A stretch of 64,000 nucleotides of DNA from Sthenelais limicola (taxonomy: Eukaryota > Annelida > Polychaeta > Phyllodocida > Sigalionidae). How positions within the stretch are numbered: position 1 is the first letter of the stretch; each line of letters begins with the position of its first letter. The position numbers were made by a program, and so were the translations under genes. Where the stretch lies: positions 24,164,366 to 24,228,365 of the forward strand of contig OW804094.1 in the NCBI GenBank assembly GCA_942159475.1, written 5' to 3'. A model generated the notes under the pieces. That model was not told where the DNA came from. It ran no database searches and saw nothing but the letters and a program-made list of their open reading frames with translations. Below, piece after piece: positions 25,722-37,530 of the stretch.

Positions 25722-26446
25722 TATGTAATGGGAATTTCAGATGCTGAGCTTGACGCTCTGTGCACTCGTTTCATGAAAGCATTTAGTGAGGGAGACATGG
25801 ATGGGCTTCTTGAGTTTTATACAGAAGATGCTTGTTACATTCTGCCAAGTACTGATATCCTACATGGAAAAGCAGGTGAGAAGTTGTATCAATGTTACTC
25901 CAATCCAGCCTTACTAACAGGTTTCTAATAGAATTAATAATGTATAATAAAATGTAATATAAATTTTGACTAGGATCGACTTGCTTTCGGCCAATGCCCC
26001 AGAGGAAAGGATAATTCTTAGATATGATCTAGCATTACATATTGTCATGTCTGTCATGCATAGGACACTGTCCTGGGTGTATGGTTTTAATATCTGCGAG
26101 ATTGTCGCGATTTGTAAGGTTATTACATTTTTATTTTTATAATCTTGATAAATTGTCTAGTAATAATTTAATACCTTGTGATCTGTTTTTTCTGGTTATA
26201 TTTTTTCTATGGATTTAAAATCAGCTTTTTCTGTGAATAATGTATTTACTGAGAACAATATTATGTTTTCTTCATAGCTATCAGAAAAGAGGTTGAAAAG
26301 TTGGCAGCAGAATACAACAAGTTTGAATTCAAGCATGTTGATAGAACTATCTCTGGGGACATGAGGTCGGACATTTCTCTTTGTACGGCAAAGGCAAGGA
26401 GGCACATGGACTGTGAGTCAGAATTGAACAGTAAAAAAGCCCTGTA

Positions 26447-26687
26447 TGTGGGTCAGATTTCCAGAAAATGTACAATTCAACTTCGACAATCTTCTTAAAT
26501 AACCCAAATTTCAGACGAAAATAAAGTTCAAAATACAGTTCAACCTAACCAAACGGATTGCTAGAATCAATGCAATGCCAAATATACTCGGATTTACCTA
26601 GTATTGACCAAATTGTAGCAGAATTTAGCAGAATTTACTAAATGTGCACTGCTGCCAATTGTACATTTTTTGAAAATCTGACCCATG
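26447..26687 (-). mobile_element. MITE family A, DUF4440 intron 2
   Basis: Full copy flanked by TA at 26445-26446 and 26688-26689. Starts 34 bp after the exon 2 donor. Confidence 0.87.
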
Positions 26688-26867
26688 TATTCTATTTATA
26701 GAACCTCCAGTTTAATTCTCTTTAAAGCTGCCCTCTCTGCTAACGTCTATCATTTTGTCCAGTTGTTGTGCTAAAGGGCTTCTAAAACATCCTCATTTTT
26801 ATTTGGAGGACCTGCTCGAATCCTTTCATGGGATGACTTCACTTATTAAATTCTTGTATCAACATTC

Positions 26868-26980
26868 TACAGGTGCAGAATATTGATGAATCCAGTTGTA
26901 TCAGTCTTAATATGAATGAATGTGTTAGATATGTTTTTTTTGTAATAGCTGAGAATGCAGCTTTAAGCAGCCCATGTTAT
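26868..26980 (-). repeat. Repeat family G
   Basis: Reverse orientation of the repeat at 53596: GCAGAATATTGATGAATCCA through TAGCTGAGAATGCAGC. Confidence 0.6.
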
Positions 26981-27047
26981 AATTTCATAAGGCAAAAAAT
27001 CTGGCAATACAGGAAGAACACAAAAAGCACCAATACTCCAACATATA

Positions 27048-27289
27048 TGGGTTCTGTTTCTTCAGAAAATGTACAATTCATCTTCATCAATCCTCTCAAA
27101 TAACTCATATTTCAGACAGAAATAAAGTTCAAAATACAGTTCAACCTAACCAAACAGATCTATAGCTAGAATCACTGCCATGCCGAATATACTCGGATTT
27201 ACCTAGTATTGACCAAATTGCAGCCTAATTTAGCAGAATCTACTAAATGTGTATGCTGCCAATTGTTCATTTTCTGAAAATCTGACTCA
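27048..27289 (-). mobile_element. MITE family A, DUF4440 intron 2
   Basis: Full copy with a changed left end (TGGGTTCTGTTTCTTCAG), TA on both sides. Confidence 0.85.
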
Positions 27290-27531
27290 TACATATATAT
27301 ATATATAGTGGGTTCTGTTTCTTCAAACAATTTATTATGAATAGTGATCCACATCACTTTTTTTTAAAGGTACTGTGTCTGCTATATACGCCGAGATGGA
27401 ATATGGAAATGCAGATATGATTGCGGCATCTACTAGTTTGTCTCCTTAGGAATTATTGATAACTTACATTGTGAGAACAACATGTGAGCAAGCCCTGCAA
27501 TTGGCATCCAGTATTTCCTTCAATTTTGCCT

Positions 27532-27537
27532 AATAAA
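27532..27537 (+). terminator. Possible polyadenylation signal of the DUF4440 gene
   Basis: AATAAA 96 bases after the stop codon at 27434-27436. Confidence 0.5.
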
Positions 27538-28029
27538 TCATCTTTGATGAAAGAAGGACTATAGCATCAGGGTATTGAATACCGCTGATTTGGTTGTGTT
27601 GTTTTTGATACTTTTATTAGATCAACCACTGATTTATATTTTGACCATTATCATGTATTTATTATAAAATCTACTTCCTACACCTGTATGAATTTATCAG
27701 CAGCAGCCCAACCGTCATTGGATATATTAGGCACCGTGTGTCTGGCCTTTTTAGCGGCCAATATGATATTTAAGAAAATTACAAGAAAAAAATAATTATC
27801 CTTTGAGGATGTTATATTAATCTCTTTGCTTCACACATACACACGTTCCATTCTCAGCTTAAAAACAAACAAATATATCATTCGGACAAAACACAATTTT
27901 TCTTGATCTGTGGTATTTGTTCTTCTTGGTAATTGTTTGTATCATTCTTATTGCTCTATTCTGTATTATTAGTTTGGTTGTTTGTTTATTGATAATATTT
28001 GATAAAACTGATAATAATTCTCAGCATAT

Positions 28030-28175
28030 CCAAAATTTTACAGAAAATCGTAATAATCATTTACAAACATTTGTAACTTCCCTGTCAGTTCTTTGTACAG
28101 GAATCATATATAATAAGTCACCGTAGTCCATTAGTGGCAGAATAGTAGTTTTGTAAACGAATGTTGATATTATAT
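28030..28175 (-). pseudogene. LINE RT fragment
   Basis: The minus strand reads SDIISTFVYKTTILPLMDYG then DLLYMIP, matching the Y-K-T-x-I-L-P-x-L-D-Y-G-D motif after the RT domain of CR1/jockey-like LINEs. Confidence 0.65.
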
Positions 28176-28257
28176 CTGACATATCCCATTACCACATGGT
28201 GTGTCGACACGGTTCTCTCACATTACATATTTATTATCTGGAATATTGGAGCTAAAG

Positions 28258-28281
28258 GTGTGTGTGTGTGGGGGGGGGGGG
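28258..28281 (+). repeat. GT microsatellite and G run
   Basis: A short (GT)n tract followed by twelve consecutive G residues. Confidence 0.9.
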
Positions 28282-28481
28282 TTGCACTGGTATGGACATA
28301 ATGCCACTGCTGGAATTATCTACACTCCCCCACGCAAAGCCTTCATTCATAGCTTGAATATCCACTGGCGTGGCCATACATTCAATCCCGTAAAAAACTG
28401 TGTAATCAATCAAGCTTATCCAATGACAGACAGATCATATTTGGAGGATAGATTCTTTCCTGCTTACTTATGGACATAATA

Positions 28482-28800
28482 TGTGGTGCGTTTAAGGAAA
28501 AGAAGTCATAAGTCGCAAAAAATAGATTTCGAGATGCCATTATGTTTGAAAAGAGGACATTAAACAAATATTTCTATAATTTATGTTTGATATCTTTACA
28601 TCTGAAAAAAAAAGTGTTCAATATTTCTGGGGGGACAATTACTAGTAAAGTAGATAAATGTACTCCATAGGCTTATCTTAGAAATGCATTGATATATTTA
28701 ATACACAATCCTGAAATTTGGTTCATGTATCCATAAGACCTATATGACTAGATACTCTAAAGATGAAAACATTCCAAAAAGGAATAACATAAAAGTCAAA
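28482..28800. mobile_element. MITE family C, truncated
   Basis: The left end GTGGTGCGTTTAAGG and interior are recognisable; it stops at ACATTCCAAAAAGG without a right terminus. Confidence 0.72.
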
Positions 28801-28857
28801 TGCATGAAGTCCAACTTCCAAAGAGTTCATTATCCAGACTAATTTTTCCTTGTTCCT

Positions 28858-28935
28858 TTAAAGCTGTATTCTCAGTTATTACGACAAAACAAATTTGACC
28901 AAATTCATTAAAATTATGACTGATATAACTGGATT
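28858..28935 (+). repeat. Repeat family G
   Basis: AAAGCTGTATTCTCAGTTAT through CTGGATTCG, same orientation as 16125 and 53596. Confidence 0.6.
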
Positions 28936-29034
28936 CGTAGCAAATACAAACAGACAAATCCTCCAAACCTTGGGTCCAACGACGAACAAAGAGTTGATAT
29001 TACGCACTGCTCCTGTAAAGAAGAGGTATATTGC

Positions 29035-29165
29035 TAACATAACAGCAGCATAATATTGATAAATTCAGTGCTATAAGTCATAATGTGAGTAATTCTTGTA
29101 TAAACATATAACAGTTGCAGAATATTGATAAATTCAGTCCTATAAATCAAAATATGAAAGGGTAT
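29035..29165 (-). repeat. Repeat family G, two tandem pieces
   Basis: GCAGAATATTGATAAATTCA occurs once and a shorter version precedes it, in reverse orientation to the copy at 28858. Confidence 0.55.
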
Positions 29166-29531
29166 ATTTCTATATCATCTATAACATCATTTTATTTCGG
29201 TGCCATTTACGTTTTGTCTTACATTATTTGTTTCCATCTTTATAACATGCATTTGATATAATATATTATCATATATACAATGTTTAACAACTCGAAAAAG
29301 CAACAGAATTAACAAATAACATCAACACGATGTACGTTACTTTGAAACCACTACACAATGCAAAAGGTTGAACAATTTTAGATAACATAAGAAATATTGT
29401 GATTTGTCATGCAACTAGGAATCAGATGCCAGTCACTGCTATCTTATATAATCTCCCCATACCACACCCTCGCACCCACCCACACTCTTTGTATTCTTAT
29501 AGTCTGTTGCCAGGGTAACAACAAAAGTAAT

Positions 29532-29942
29532 GTGTGATGTGTTCCAAGAAAATGAGTCATAAGTCGCAAAAATGATATTTTTCAAAGTGTTTGTTTTACA
29601 AAATCACTTCATTGAAATGTTCTGATTTTCGGAGACCTTATCACTTATATAAGGATCGATCGATGTATCAAATTTCAGGACAATGTATGTAATATATCCT
29701 TTCGTTTTAAAGGTCCTTATATGGACTATATTTAGTTACTTTACTGTTTACTACCCCACAGAAATATGGCAAACTTGTTTTTTCCAAAATAAGAATATCA
29801 AACTTAAAATCTAGAAATACTTATTGGATTATTAGACTGTTTACTATCATTGGAATCGGCCTGATCTCATCTTTTCAAATATAATGGAATCTCAAAATCT
29901 ATTTTTTGCGACTTATGACTCATTTTCCTGAAACATATCACA
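29532..29942. mobile_element. MITE family C
   Basis: Starts TGTGATGTGTTCCAAG, ends CCTGAAACATATCACA, about 410 bp. Confidence 0.88.
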
Positions 29943-30069
29943 TTTGTGCATCACCATTTGTATCGTGTTGCAAGAACCTCAATAGAAGTGGACGCTGAGT
30001 CCCCCGGGACAGGGCAGCTCCCATAACAAGGAACATCATAATTAGTGGTGGAATAGAAAGGTTTTATGT

Positions 30070-30312
30070 TATTCATTATATATGCGCATTCCATATGACA
30101 GGTGCAATAAGTGGAGTGTTATAGAAATATTCATATAGTATGCGTACTATAAAAATTCAACTTCATCAAAAGTAACACTGCAAGATAAATGAGGATATGA
30201 AACTATTTTCATTTAATATGTGGTAGCATTGTAATTTATAATAAATATAGAATATAGAATGGAACTTGAGGTCCATAATTAAAAATTTATTGGACTTGAT
30301 TCCTCCACAGCA
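30070..30312 (-). mobile_element. Family B element, reversed and decayed
   Basis: Contains the conserved palindrome ATAGTATGCGTACTAT at about 30137 and the opposite end TATAGAATGGAAC. The large hairpin is incomplete. Confidence 0.7.
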
Positions 30313-30313
30313 A

Positions 30314-30402
30314 TGTGTTTTGAACTTTATTTTCGTCTGAAATTTGGGTTATTTGAGAAGATTGGCGAAGTTGAATTGTACATTTTCTGAAAATCTGACC
30401 CA
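30314..30402 (+). mobile_element. MITE family A, right-end fragment
   Basis: GTTTTGAACTTTATTTTCGT through CTGAAAATCTGACCCA, joined directly to the family B remnant. Confidence 0.78.
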
Positions 30403-30415
30403 CACGTATAGCAGA

Positions 30416-30552
30416 ATATGGAAGTACTTATTGTATGACCCAATGATTACCTTCATTGGAATCTGCTTGATGACATCTTTTCAAATAAGATGATATCTCA
30501 AAATCCATTTTTTCGCAACCTGTGAGTTATTATGTTTCTGTATCATCGCATG
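30416..30552. mobile_element. MITE family C fragment
   Basis: Right-hand third of a C element: CATTGGAATCTGCTTGATGA, TCTCAAAATCCATTTTTTCG and a decayed terminus. Confidence 0.65.
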
Positions 30553-31250
30553 TGTCCTTGCCTAGATAGAAGAATCATCCTCTGGACATGGCTATTATCA
30601 TGCTGTGTATTAGCAAATGCTGTCCCTGAAAGCCTATTGTACAATTATATAATTATAATTGTACAATTATATCCAATGTAGGCAATCAACTTTATGTTAT
30701 GACTTACTAGTTAAATTGCTTAAAAGTAAAACTTTGCTCTAAAATTTAGACATTTTCGAATAAGAATTGAATCTTTGTATATCTTACTTGAGCGCTGTGA
30801 GAATATCATTGTAACATCGAAACCAGTCGCAATAACATTTCTCAAAAAGCTCCTTACCAGCTGCTGTGCAAAGAAAGAAGACTTTTGTTAATGTTAAGGT
30901 AAGCAAATCTTGAATATTTCTTATGCAACGGGTACCTGGTCTAGTATACAGCTAAGGAAGAAATATATTAAGTAATGATTTGTTATGAACACCGCCATAA
31001 AGTTACTAGTACCTCATACACAGTCTAGATTCAAAGCCTCTCAGATCAGATAAGAATGCTATGTCAGTCAGTGGACGCCTAATCGCATTTTAATGGCATT
31101 TTGCCGTTTGGACCGAGAGGCTTTCCGTCATTTTAGAGGGAGTCTTTCAACTGTGAGCCTAGACTGAACTTGAATTCGTACAAATTGGGAACTCACGAAA
31201 AGTCCAAAATATTGCCTATGAATTGTTGTAAGAACCCACAATTTGGCATA

Positions 31251-31487
31251 TGGGTCAGATTTTCAGAAAATGTACAATTGGCAGCTCTACACATTTAGTA
31301 AATTATGCTCAATTAGGCTACAATTTGGTCAATACAAGGTACATTCAAGTATATCCGGCATTGCATTGATTCTAGCAATCTATTTGGTTAGTTTGAACTG
31401 TATTTTGAAATTTATTTTCATCTGAAATTTGGGTTATTTGAGAAGATTAGTGAAGGTGAATTGTACATTTTCTGAAAATCTGACCAA
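31251..31487 (+). mobile_element. MITE family A
   Basis: Full copy, left TA at 31249-31250, terminus TGGGTCAGATTTTCAG intact. Confidence 0.88.
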
Positions 31488-31715
31488 TATATGAATTGGA
31501 GGTTTCCTCCTAATAAAACCCACACATTACCGAACTCAAGTATGTTTCTTAAGAATAATTTTGAATTCTTACGAATTGTCTTAAGGCCAATTCAGCTCTG
31601 AATTCTTGAATGTGTGGGCCCAGCATTACGTATCATCATTCAGTGGGCGACCCTAAAAAAATAATTTCTAAAATTTTAATTTTCTAAGTTTAGTCATAGT
31701 CACACTAGATATCAA

Positions 31716-32258
31716 TGGGTAAAGTCTTCAGAAATCGTACAATTGACCTTCACCAATCCTCTCAAATAACCCAAATTTAATAGAAAAATCAGGTTCAAAA
31801 TACAGCTTAACATAACCAGACAGATTTATTGAATGAATACAATTCTGAATATATAGAGAGAATGGAACTCGCCGGCAATAATCAACAAAATTATTGGACG
31901 AGATTTGTCCGCATAAGCGCAATACAGTAGGCAGAGTGCTTATGTGAAGGAATCAAATCCAATAAATTTTGGATTATTGCCGACAAGTTCCATTCTATAT
32001 TTATCATATGGCCATAGCTCGCATGTAAATACTGCTTTGATATCCTCATTTGGGGCCCACTTGCAGCACTACTTGTGACAAAGTCGAATTGTTATAGTAT
32101 GCGTACTATATAAATATTTTTGTTGCACCCCACTTATTGCACCTCTCAAGGGGGATATACTCAGATATGCTCAGTATTTATCAGTTTTCACTCTAATTTA
32201 GCAGAATTTGATAGATGGGTAGATCTGTAGCTTGTGCATTTTCTGACATTCTGACCCA
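31716..32258 (-). mobile_element. MITE family A split by a family B element
   Basis: The left half ends near 31852 at GAATATA and the right half resumes near 32155 at ATATACTCAGATAT. The duplicated ATATA marks the insertion. Confidence 0.8.
31853..32154 (+). mobile_element. Family B element inserted in MITE A
   Basis: Begins TATAGAGAGAATGGAACTCG, has a partly decayed large hairpin (to about 32005), the palindrome ATAGTATGCGTACTAT near 32095, and ends TTGCACCTCTCAAGG. Confidence 0.8.
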
Positions 32259-32430
32259 TATTTACGATGGACTGCAGGAATGTAAACAACTAAGTTGATT
32301 TAGGAAAATGGGTTTGGGATATATTTGCAGAAACATGGGACATGTGGTGTGAGAGAAACGCCTTGAGGAAATGACATGGAAATATGAGGGATCACTTTGT
32401 TGGCTTTGTGAGAATTAGTTTCTGGGTTTG

Positions 32431-32667
32431 TGGGTCAGAATGTCAGAAAATGTACAATTCACCTTCACCAATCCTTTCAAATAACCAAGATTTAAGTGAA
32501 AAGTGACGTTCAAAATGCAGTTTAACACAATGAAAGAGATATTTCCAATCAACACAATGCCAAAGATACTCTGATATACCCATTATTTATCAGTTTTCCG
32601 TCTAATTTAAGAGAAGTTACCAAATTTGTAGAGCTGCCGATTGTACATTATCTGAAAATCTGTCCCT
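32431..32667 (-). mobile_element. MITE family A
   Basis: Full-length diverged copy, TGGGTCAGAATGTCAG to CTGAAAATCTGTCCC. Confidence 0.82.
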
Positions 32668-32764
32668 TGTGTTTGTCGCTATAAGAGAGGGCTGTTCTAA
32701 ATGCAGTATTATGGTTGGGATATGATGTGTTACAGAGAAATGAGTCATTAGTGTAAAGAAAAAA

Positions 32765-33179
32765 TGTGATGTGTTTCAGGAAAATGAGTCATAAGTCGCA
32801 AAAAAAATGATTTTGAGATACCATTATATTAGAAAAGATGAGATCAAGCTGATTCCAATGATAGTATAAAACAGTCTAATAATCTAATGAGTATTTCTAG
32901 ATTTTAAGTTCGATATTTTCATTTTTGAAAAAAAAAGTTTCTAATATTTCTGGGGGTCAATAAACAGTAAAGTAACTAAATGTAGTCCATATGAGGACCT
33001 TTAAAACGAAAGAATATATTACATTGATTGTCCTGAAATTTAATACATCGATTGATATAGCTATAAGTGACGAACCCTAAAAATATTAGAACATTCCAAT
33101 AATGTGATCGTGCGAAAAAAAACACTTTGTAAAATATCAATTTTGCGACTTATGACTCATTTTCCTGAAACACAACACA
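32765..33179. mobile_element. MITE family C
   Basis: Best-preserved ends: TGTGATGTGTTTCAGG and CCTGAAACACAACACA. A 30-bp stray terminus of another copy precedes it at about 32728. Confidence 0.88.
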
Positions 33180-33180
33180 A

Positions 33181-33462
33181 ATGGTATGAGATACCATCAT
33201 ATTTGAATAGTCGATTCCAGTGAATTAAAATTTAGGTATTTCTTTTTTTTTTTGTTATTTGTTTCATGTTTGCAATTTGAAGTTTGCAATATTTCTAAGT
33301 GGGAAATTACTAATGAAGTAGCTAAATATACTCAATAGGACAACCTTTTTTTTTTTTTTTTTTTTTTAATAGGACAACCTTGAGAATGCATGGATATATT
33401 TAATATACTGTCTTGAGATTTGAGGCATGTATTCATACGGCGAGCGGTGCTGAATAATCCAA
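33181..33462. mobile_element. MITE family C internal fragment with poly(T) insertion
   Basis: Internal C sequence interrupted at 33334-33381 by a 22-T run between two copies of AATAGGACAACCTT. Confidence 0.75.
33334..33381 (-). mobile_element. Poly(A)-only retroinsertion with 14-bp target duplication
   Basis: AATAGGACAACCTT occurs at 33334-33347 and 33368-33381, separated by T only. On the minus strand this is a bare poly(A) tract flanked by a 14-bp direct repeat, the footprint of an aborted target-primed reverse transcription. Confidence 0.75.
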
Positions 33463-33463
33463 A

Positions 33464-33894
33464 TGTGATGTGTTTCAGGAAAAAGAGTAATAAGTCACAA
33501 AATTGATATTTTTTAAAGTGTTTTTTTCACCAGATCACATTCATGGAATGTTCTAATTCTTTAAGGGTTGATAACTCATGGTCACATCAATCTATGTATC
33601 AAATTCAGGACGATCTATGTAATATATCCGTTCGTTTTAATGGTCCACATATGAACTATACATTTAGTTACTTAACTGTTTATTGACTATTGTTTATTGA
33701 TTATATTAGTCCCCAGAAATAATGGGAACTGTTTTTCAAAAACGAAAATATCAAACTTAAAATCTAGAAATACTTATTAGATTATTAGACTGTTTACTAT
33801 CATTGGAATCGACTTGATCTCATCTGTTCAAAAATAATGATATCTCAAAATCTATTTTTTGCGACTTATGACTCATTTTCCTAAAACACATCAC
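33464..33894. mobile_element. MITE family C
   Basis: Starts TGTGATGTGTTTCAGG, ends CCTAAAACACATCACA. Confidence 0.88.
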
Positions 33895-33898
33895 AAAT

Positions 33899-33980
33899 GG
33901 GATAATATTTCTGCCAAGAGACCTTGTGAATGAAACCCTTTGCAAAATACCACTTTTGCGACTTAGGACTCCCCTAAATC
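33899..33980. mobile_element. MITE family C fragment
   Basis: ATATTTCTGCCAAGAGACCT through TTTTGCGACTTAGGACTC; no outer terminus. Confidence 0.6.
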
Positions 33981-34427
33981 GTACCCCTCCACCGACCACA
34001 AGTCCAGTCCCAGCTGTTTTTCCAATGAGGAGGTGACAGATTTTGAGTGATTTAATGATATTCCTTCTTCCACACATCCCCATTACAGAAATATCGCCGA
34101 TCGAAAAAGATTCTGTTAAGAACTAACCAACCCCCACCACCACCACCTGCCCCCATCTCCACAACCAATATCAGAATGTTTATTTGAAGAGAGGAAATTA
34201 CTTTCTGTGACTTTCCCCTGAGACCTCACACAGTAAATAGAATGGGTTTGGAAGTGTATGTATTTCCTATACAGCACCTCATATTGTATAAATCCCATGG
34301 GGAATTCCTACTATAGGAGAACTATCCCACAACTAGTGTCACCAACACTATAAATTGTTCTGTAGATAAATGTAAATTAGGAAGGCTCCGTTCCCTCCCT
34401 TGTTTAATGCCTTCATGAATGGGTGTA

Positions 34428-34659
34428 TGGGTCAGATTTTCAGAAAATGTACAACTGGCAGCTCTACACATTTAGGAAATTCTCCTAAATTAGGCTGAAA
34501 AATGAAGAATACTGGGTATATCTGAGTATATTTGGTATCGCATTGATTTTGAAGTTCTGTTATGTTAAACTGCATTTTGAAGCTCATTTTTGTCTTAAAT
34601 GTGGGTTATTTGAGAGGATTGGTGGAGGCGAATTTTACATTTTCTGAAAATCTAACCCA
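34428..34659 (+). mobile_element. MITE family A
   Basis: Full copy, AAGCTCATTTTTGTC subfamily, TA on both sides. Confidence 0.88.
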
Positions 34660-34679
34660 TATAGCACCACTACAGTCTA

Positions 34680-34741
34680 TGTGGGTGAAATCGTAAAAAA
34701 TGTACAATTCACCTTCACCAATCCTCTCAAATAACCCACAA
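34680..34741 (-). mobile_element. MITE family A, left-end fragment
   Basis: TGTGGGTGAAATCGT through CTCTCAAATAACCCAC, then the match stops. Confidence 0.7.
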
Positions 34742-35307
34742 TTACTCGGTTCTGGAATATTTATTAGACTTGATTGCTGCACACTATTCAAATATTCAAT
34801 TCCCAGCTGCTTATCATTACTATTATTATATCATTATGTACGATGAATAACAAGTCTTTTTTTCCAAAAAAAACGTTATTTAGATATGTAGTGGGTCCAC
34901 CTGATAAAAGCATAACGACGTTGCCTTTTTTTTAATAATTTTATTTTTCCAGCTTCTCCAAACATATATTCATGATACAGTCGAGAACAGGTAACACAGT
35001 ACAATTCTGTGGCGTTCTACCTGCTGCTGCAGTCTACTTGTTTAATAACAATGATGATAAAAATACTACTGAAATACTGCCTTAGCAATACAACCAACCC
35101 AAAGGCAGCGGAGGGCTCCCCTACTAGTGTCAGGAACGATACCAGTACCGGCCAGTTCCACTAGGAGGCGACATACGATCATCGCAAGTCTTTACTGCAG
35201 ACACCCTCCTGTGGGCAGTAGGCAAAGGGTAGGCCTACACCTTCTTTGCAAGGGGATCCGGTCTTCGCTTAACACTATAGACTTGGGCCGCACTGCCGAA
35301 TGCCATA

Positions 35308-35497
35308 CAAATTCTGCTAGATTAGGCTGAAAAATAAAAGAATACTGGGTATATCTGAATATGAATGATATTGCATTGATTCTAACAATCTGTTAGTTAA
35401 TTTTGAACTGAATTTTGAAGCTATTTTTTGCATTGAATATGAGTTATTTACAAGAATTGATGAAGGCGTAGTGTACATTTTCAGGAAACTTCACCCT
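35308..35497 (+). mobile_element. MITE family A, left end missing
   Basis: AAATTCTGCTAGATTAGGCTG through GTGTACATTTTCAGG. Confidence 0.72.
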
Positions 35498-35821
35498 AAT
35501 ACACGTTCTAACATGCATCACTCTCCATGTTCTTATTGCCAAGGCCTGAGCTACACAATACAAGCCATCTCTGTGTTATCCGTGCATAATGAATACCTCC
35601 CATATATCGCCCAGTGTGTATACATTACAAACTGGAAGGCTTAAAGAAGGCTTAATCCCACCCTATAGTATGCCATGCTATGTATAGACCCACTCTCCTT
35701 TATTTAAATTAATCGGAGCGCCTCGCCAGTAAATTCACGAGCTGCTCTGATATTTATGGCCTTATTCATGCTAACAAATTTGCTCCATCTCACACGGTTA
35801 AAGCTGCTGTCTCAACACATT

Positions 35822-36246
35822 TGTTATCCGTTTTAGGAAAATGAGTCATAAGTCGCAAAATTAGTGTTTTTCAAAGTCGTTTACTTAGAAGATCTCTTTG
35901 TTGGAATATTTTTATTTTCGGGGTGTCTAGTCCTTGTGGTTGTATGAATACATTTACTAAATTTCAAGACTGTTTATTAATTATATCAGTGCGTTTCTTA
36001 GATCATCCAATTGACTGAGTATATTCAGCTAACTTACTGGTAATTATCGATCACCCAGAAATATTGCAAACGTTTTTTTTCAAAAATAAATATATCTAAA
36101 TAAAAAGATAAAAGTAGTTATTGGATGTCTTTAATGTTTACATTCATTGGCATCACCTTGATCTCCTCTTTTCAAATATATATATATTATAACATCCCAA
36201 AATTCATATTTTGCGACTTATGACTCATTTTCCTGAAATGGATCAC
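35822..36246. mobile_element. MITE family C
   Basis: Starts TGTTATCCGTTTTAGG, ends CCTGAAATGGATCACA; belongs to a subfamily with GGATCACA termini shared with 57572 and 61106. Confidence 0.86.
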
Positions 36247-36261
36247 ATTTTGGGTTAGATC

Positions 36262-36711
36262 GCCCTTAATATGGCAGTCATAATTCGAAAAACAGATATT
36301 TTTCAATATGTTTTAGATCTCTTGGTAGGAATTTTCTCATTTTTGAGGTATGTACCGTTTGAAGTCCTATGAATGCAATAACTAAATTCCAGGACTGTGT
36401 ATTAAATAGATCCTTGCATTTCTAAGGTCATCATATAGTGTATGTTTAGCTACCTTATGAGGAAATATACAGCCAGAAATATCGCTAATTTTAGTTTCAA
36501 ATACAAAAATATCAAACTCAAAATATACATAGAGAGAATGGAACTCGCTGGCAATCATCGAAAATTGAAATAAATAGTGCTTTGATATCCTCATTTGGGG
36601 CCCACTTGCAGCGCTAATTGTGAGGAAGTCAAATTCTTATAGTATACATCCTATATGAATATTTTTATTGCACCCCACTTATTGCACCTCTCAAGAGGGA
36701 TGTGACTCATC
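36262..36711. mobile_element. Family C fragment interrupted by family B element
   Basis: C-like sequence to about 36525 (CAAACTCAAAATATA) is followed by a B copy 36528-36711 that starts TAGAGAGAATGGAACTCG, has lost its hairpin, and keeps a decayed palindrome and TTGCACCCCACTTATTGCAC. Confidence 0.7.
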
Positions 36712-37039
36712 TTTCTGTATTCAACCTTTACATATTCAATCAGAGAACGCGAGAATGTTTGCCTCTAAAAAGTGTAGAGTGGGATTATAACGTTAATCCA
36801 ACCTATATCCTCACCCATATATCTATATATGCGGCCTAATCCATGTGGATTAAAACTCATTATGGGTTTTTCTATTATGTGTTTTAAAGAATTACCCCTC
36901 CTAACTCATCAGCTAAATGCTTGGATCGTATGGGATGATTTATCATAGTTTACTTTTGGCCTTCAGTTTTCGCCTTCTATTAATGGTCTTTATTTCGGAT
37001 TGGTTGGTACAGTTCGTAATCATTTTCATTAATATGAGA

Positions 37040-37275
37040 TGGGTAAAGTCGCCAGAAAATGTACAATACGCCTTCACCAATTCTCTCAAATAACCAAAAT
37101 TTAAGACCAAAATAAAGCTCGAAATACAGTTCAACCTTGCCAAATGGATTGCTAGAATCAATGCAATGCCAAATATACTCGAATTTACCTAGTATTGACC
37201 AAACTGCAGCCTAATTTAGCAGAATTTACTAATGTGTAGAGCTGCTAATTGTACATTTTCTGAAAATCTGACCCA
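37040..37275 (-). mobile_element. MITE family A
   Basis: Full copy, TGGGTAAAGTCGCCAG to CTGAAAATCTGACCCA. Confidence 0.86.
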
Positions 37276-37530
37276 GATATAAGACAAACAATCAAAGATT
37301 GTGCTGCAAAGATTGTGCTTCCAGTTTAATTATTTTTGTCATCTGTCTCACATGTGAAAGGCAGTTTCTTTAACTGATTTAGAATAAATTAGTTGGCAAT
37401 TGTTGTTTTATGATGGAGCAATTTGCAATGTTTTATATAGGGAAAAGGTGTGAACAGAGTAGGACAACAGAAAAAGCAAGAGTACTTAGTCGATGGCTTA
37501 ACAATACAGGGATAATGAGAGAAGTGAGAG

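Larger units (their letters stand above)
25728..27436 (+). pseudogene. DUF4440 / SnoaL-like (NTF2-fold) small protein gene, three exons, frameshifted
   Basis: Exon 1 is 25728-25875, exon 2 26278-26412, exon 3 27370-27436. Exon 1 reads MGISDAELDALCTRFMKAFS then EGDMDGLLEFYTEDA and STDILHGKA, the DUF4440 start (F-x-x-A-F-x-x-G-D-x-D-x-L-x-x-x-Y-T-E-D-A, then H-G-K). Exon 2 continues AIRKEVEKLAAEYNKFEF and VDRTISGDM, then must shift frame near 26361-26364 to read EVGHFSLYGKGKEAHGL. Exon 3 finishes YCVCYIRRDGIWKCRYDCGI-Y-stop, the closing W-K strand of the fold. Without the shift the donor and acceptor phases would clash, so the frame change is internal to exon 2. Total is about 120 residues, a normal size. 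Family members are small cystatin-like-fold proteins of mostly unknown substrate. The shift may be a pseudogene mutation or a sequence error. Exon 1 could instead begin at an acceptor (GGGAATTTCAG) at 25740. Confidence 0.8.
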
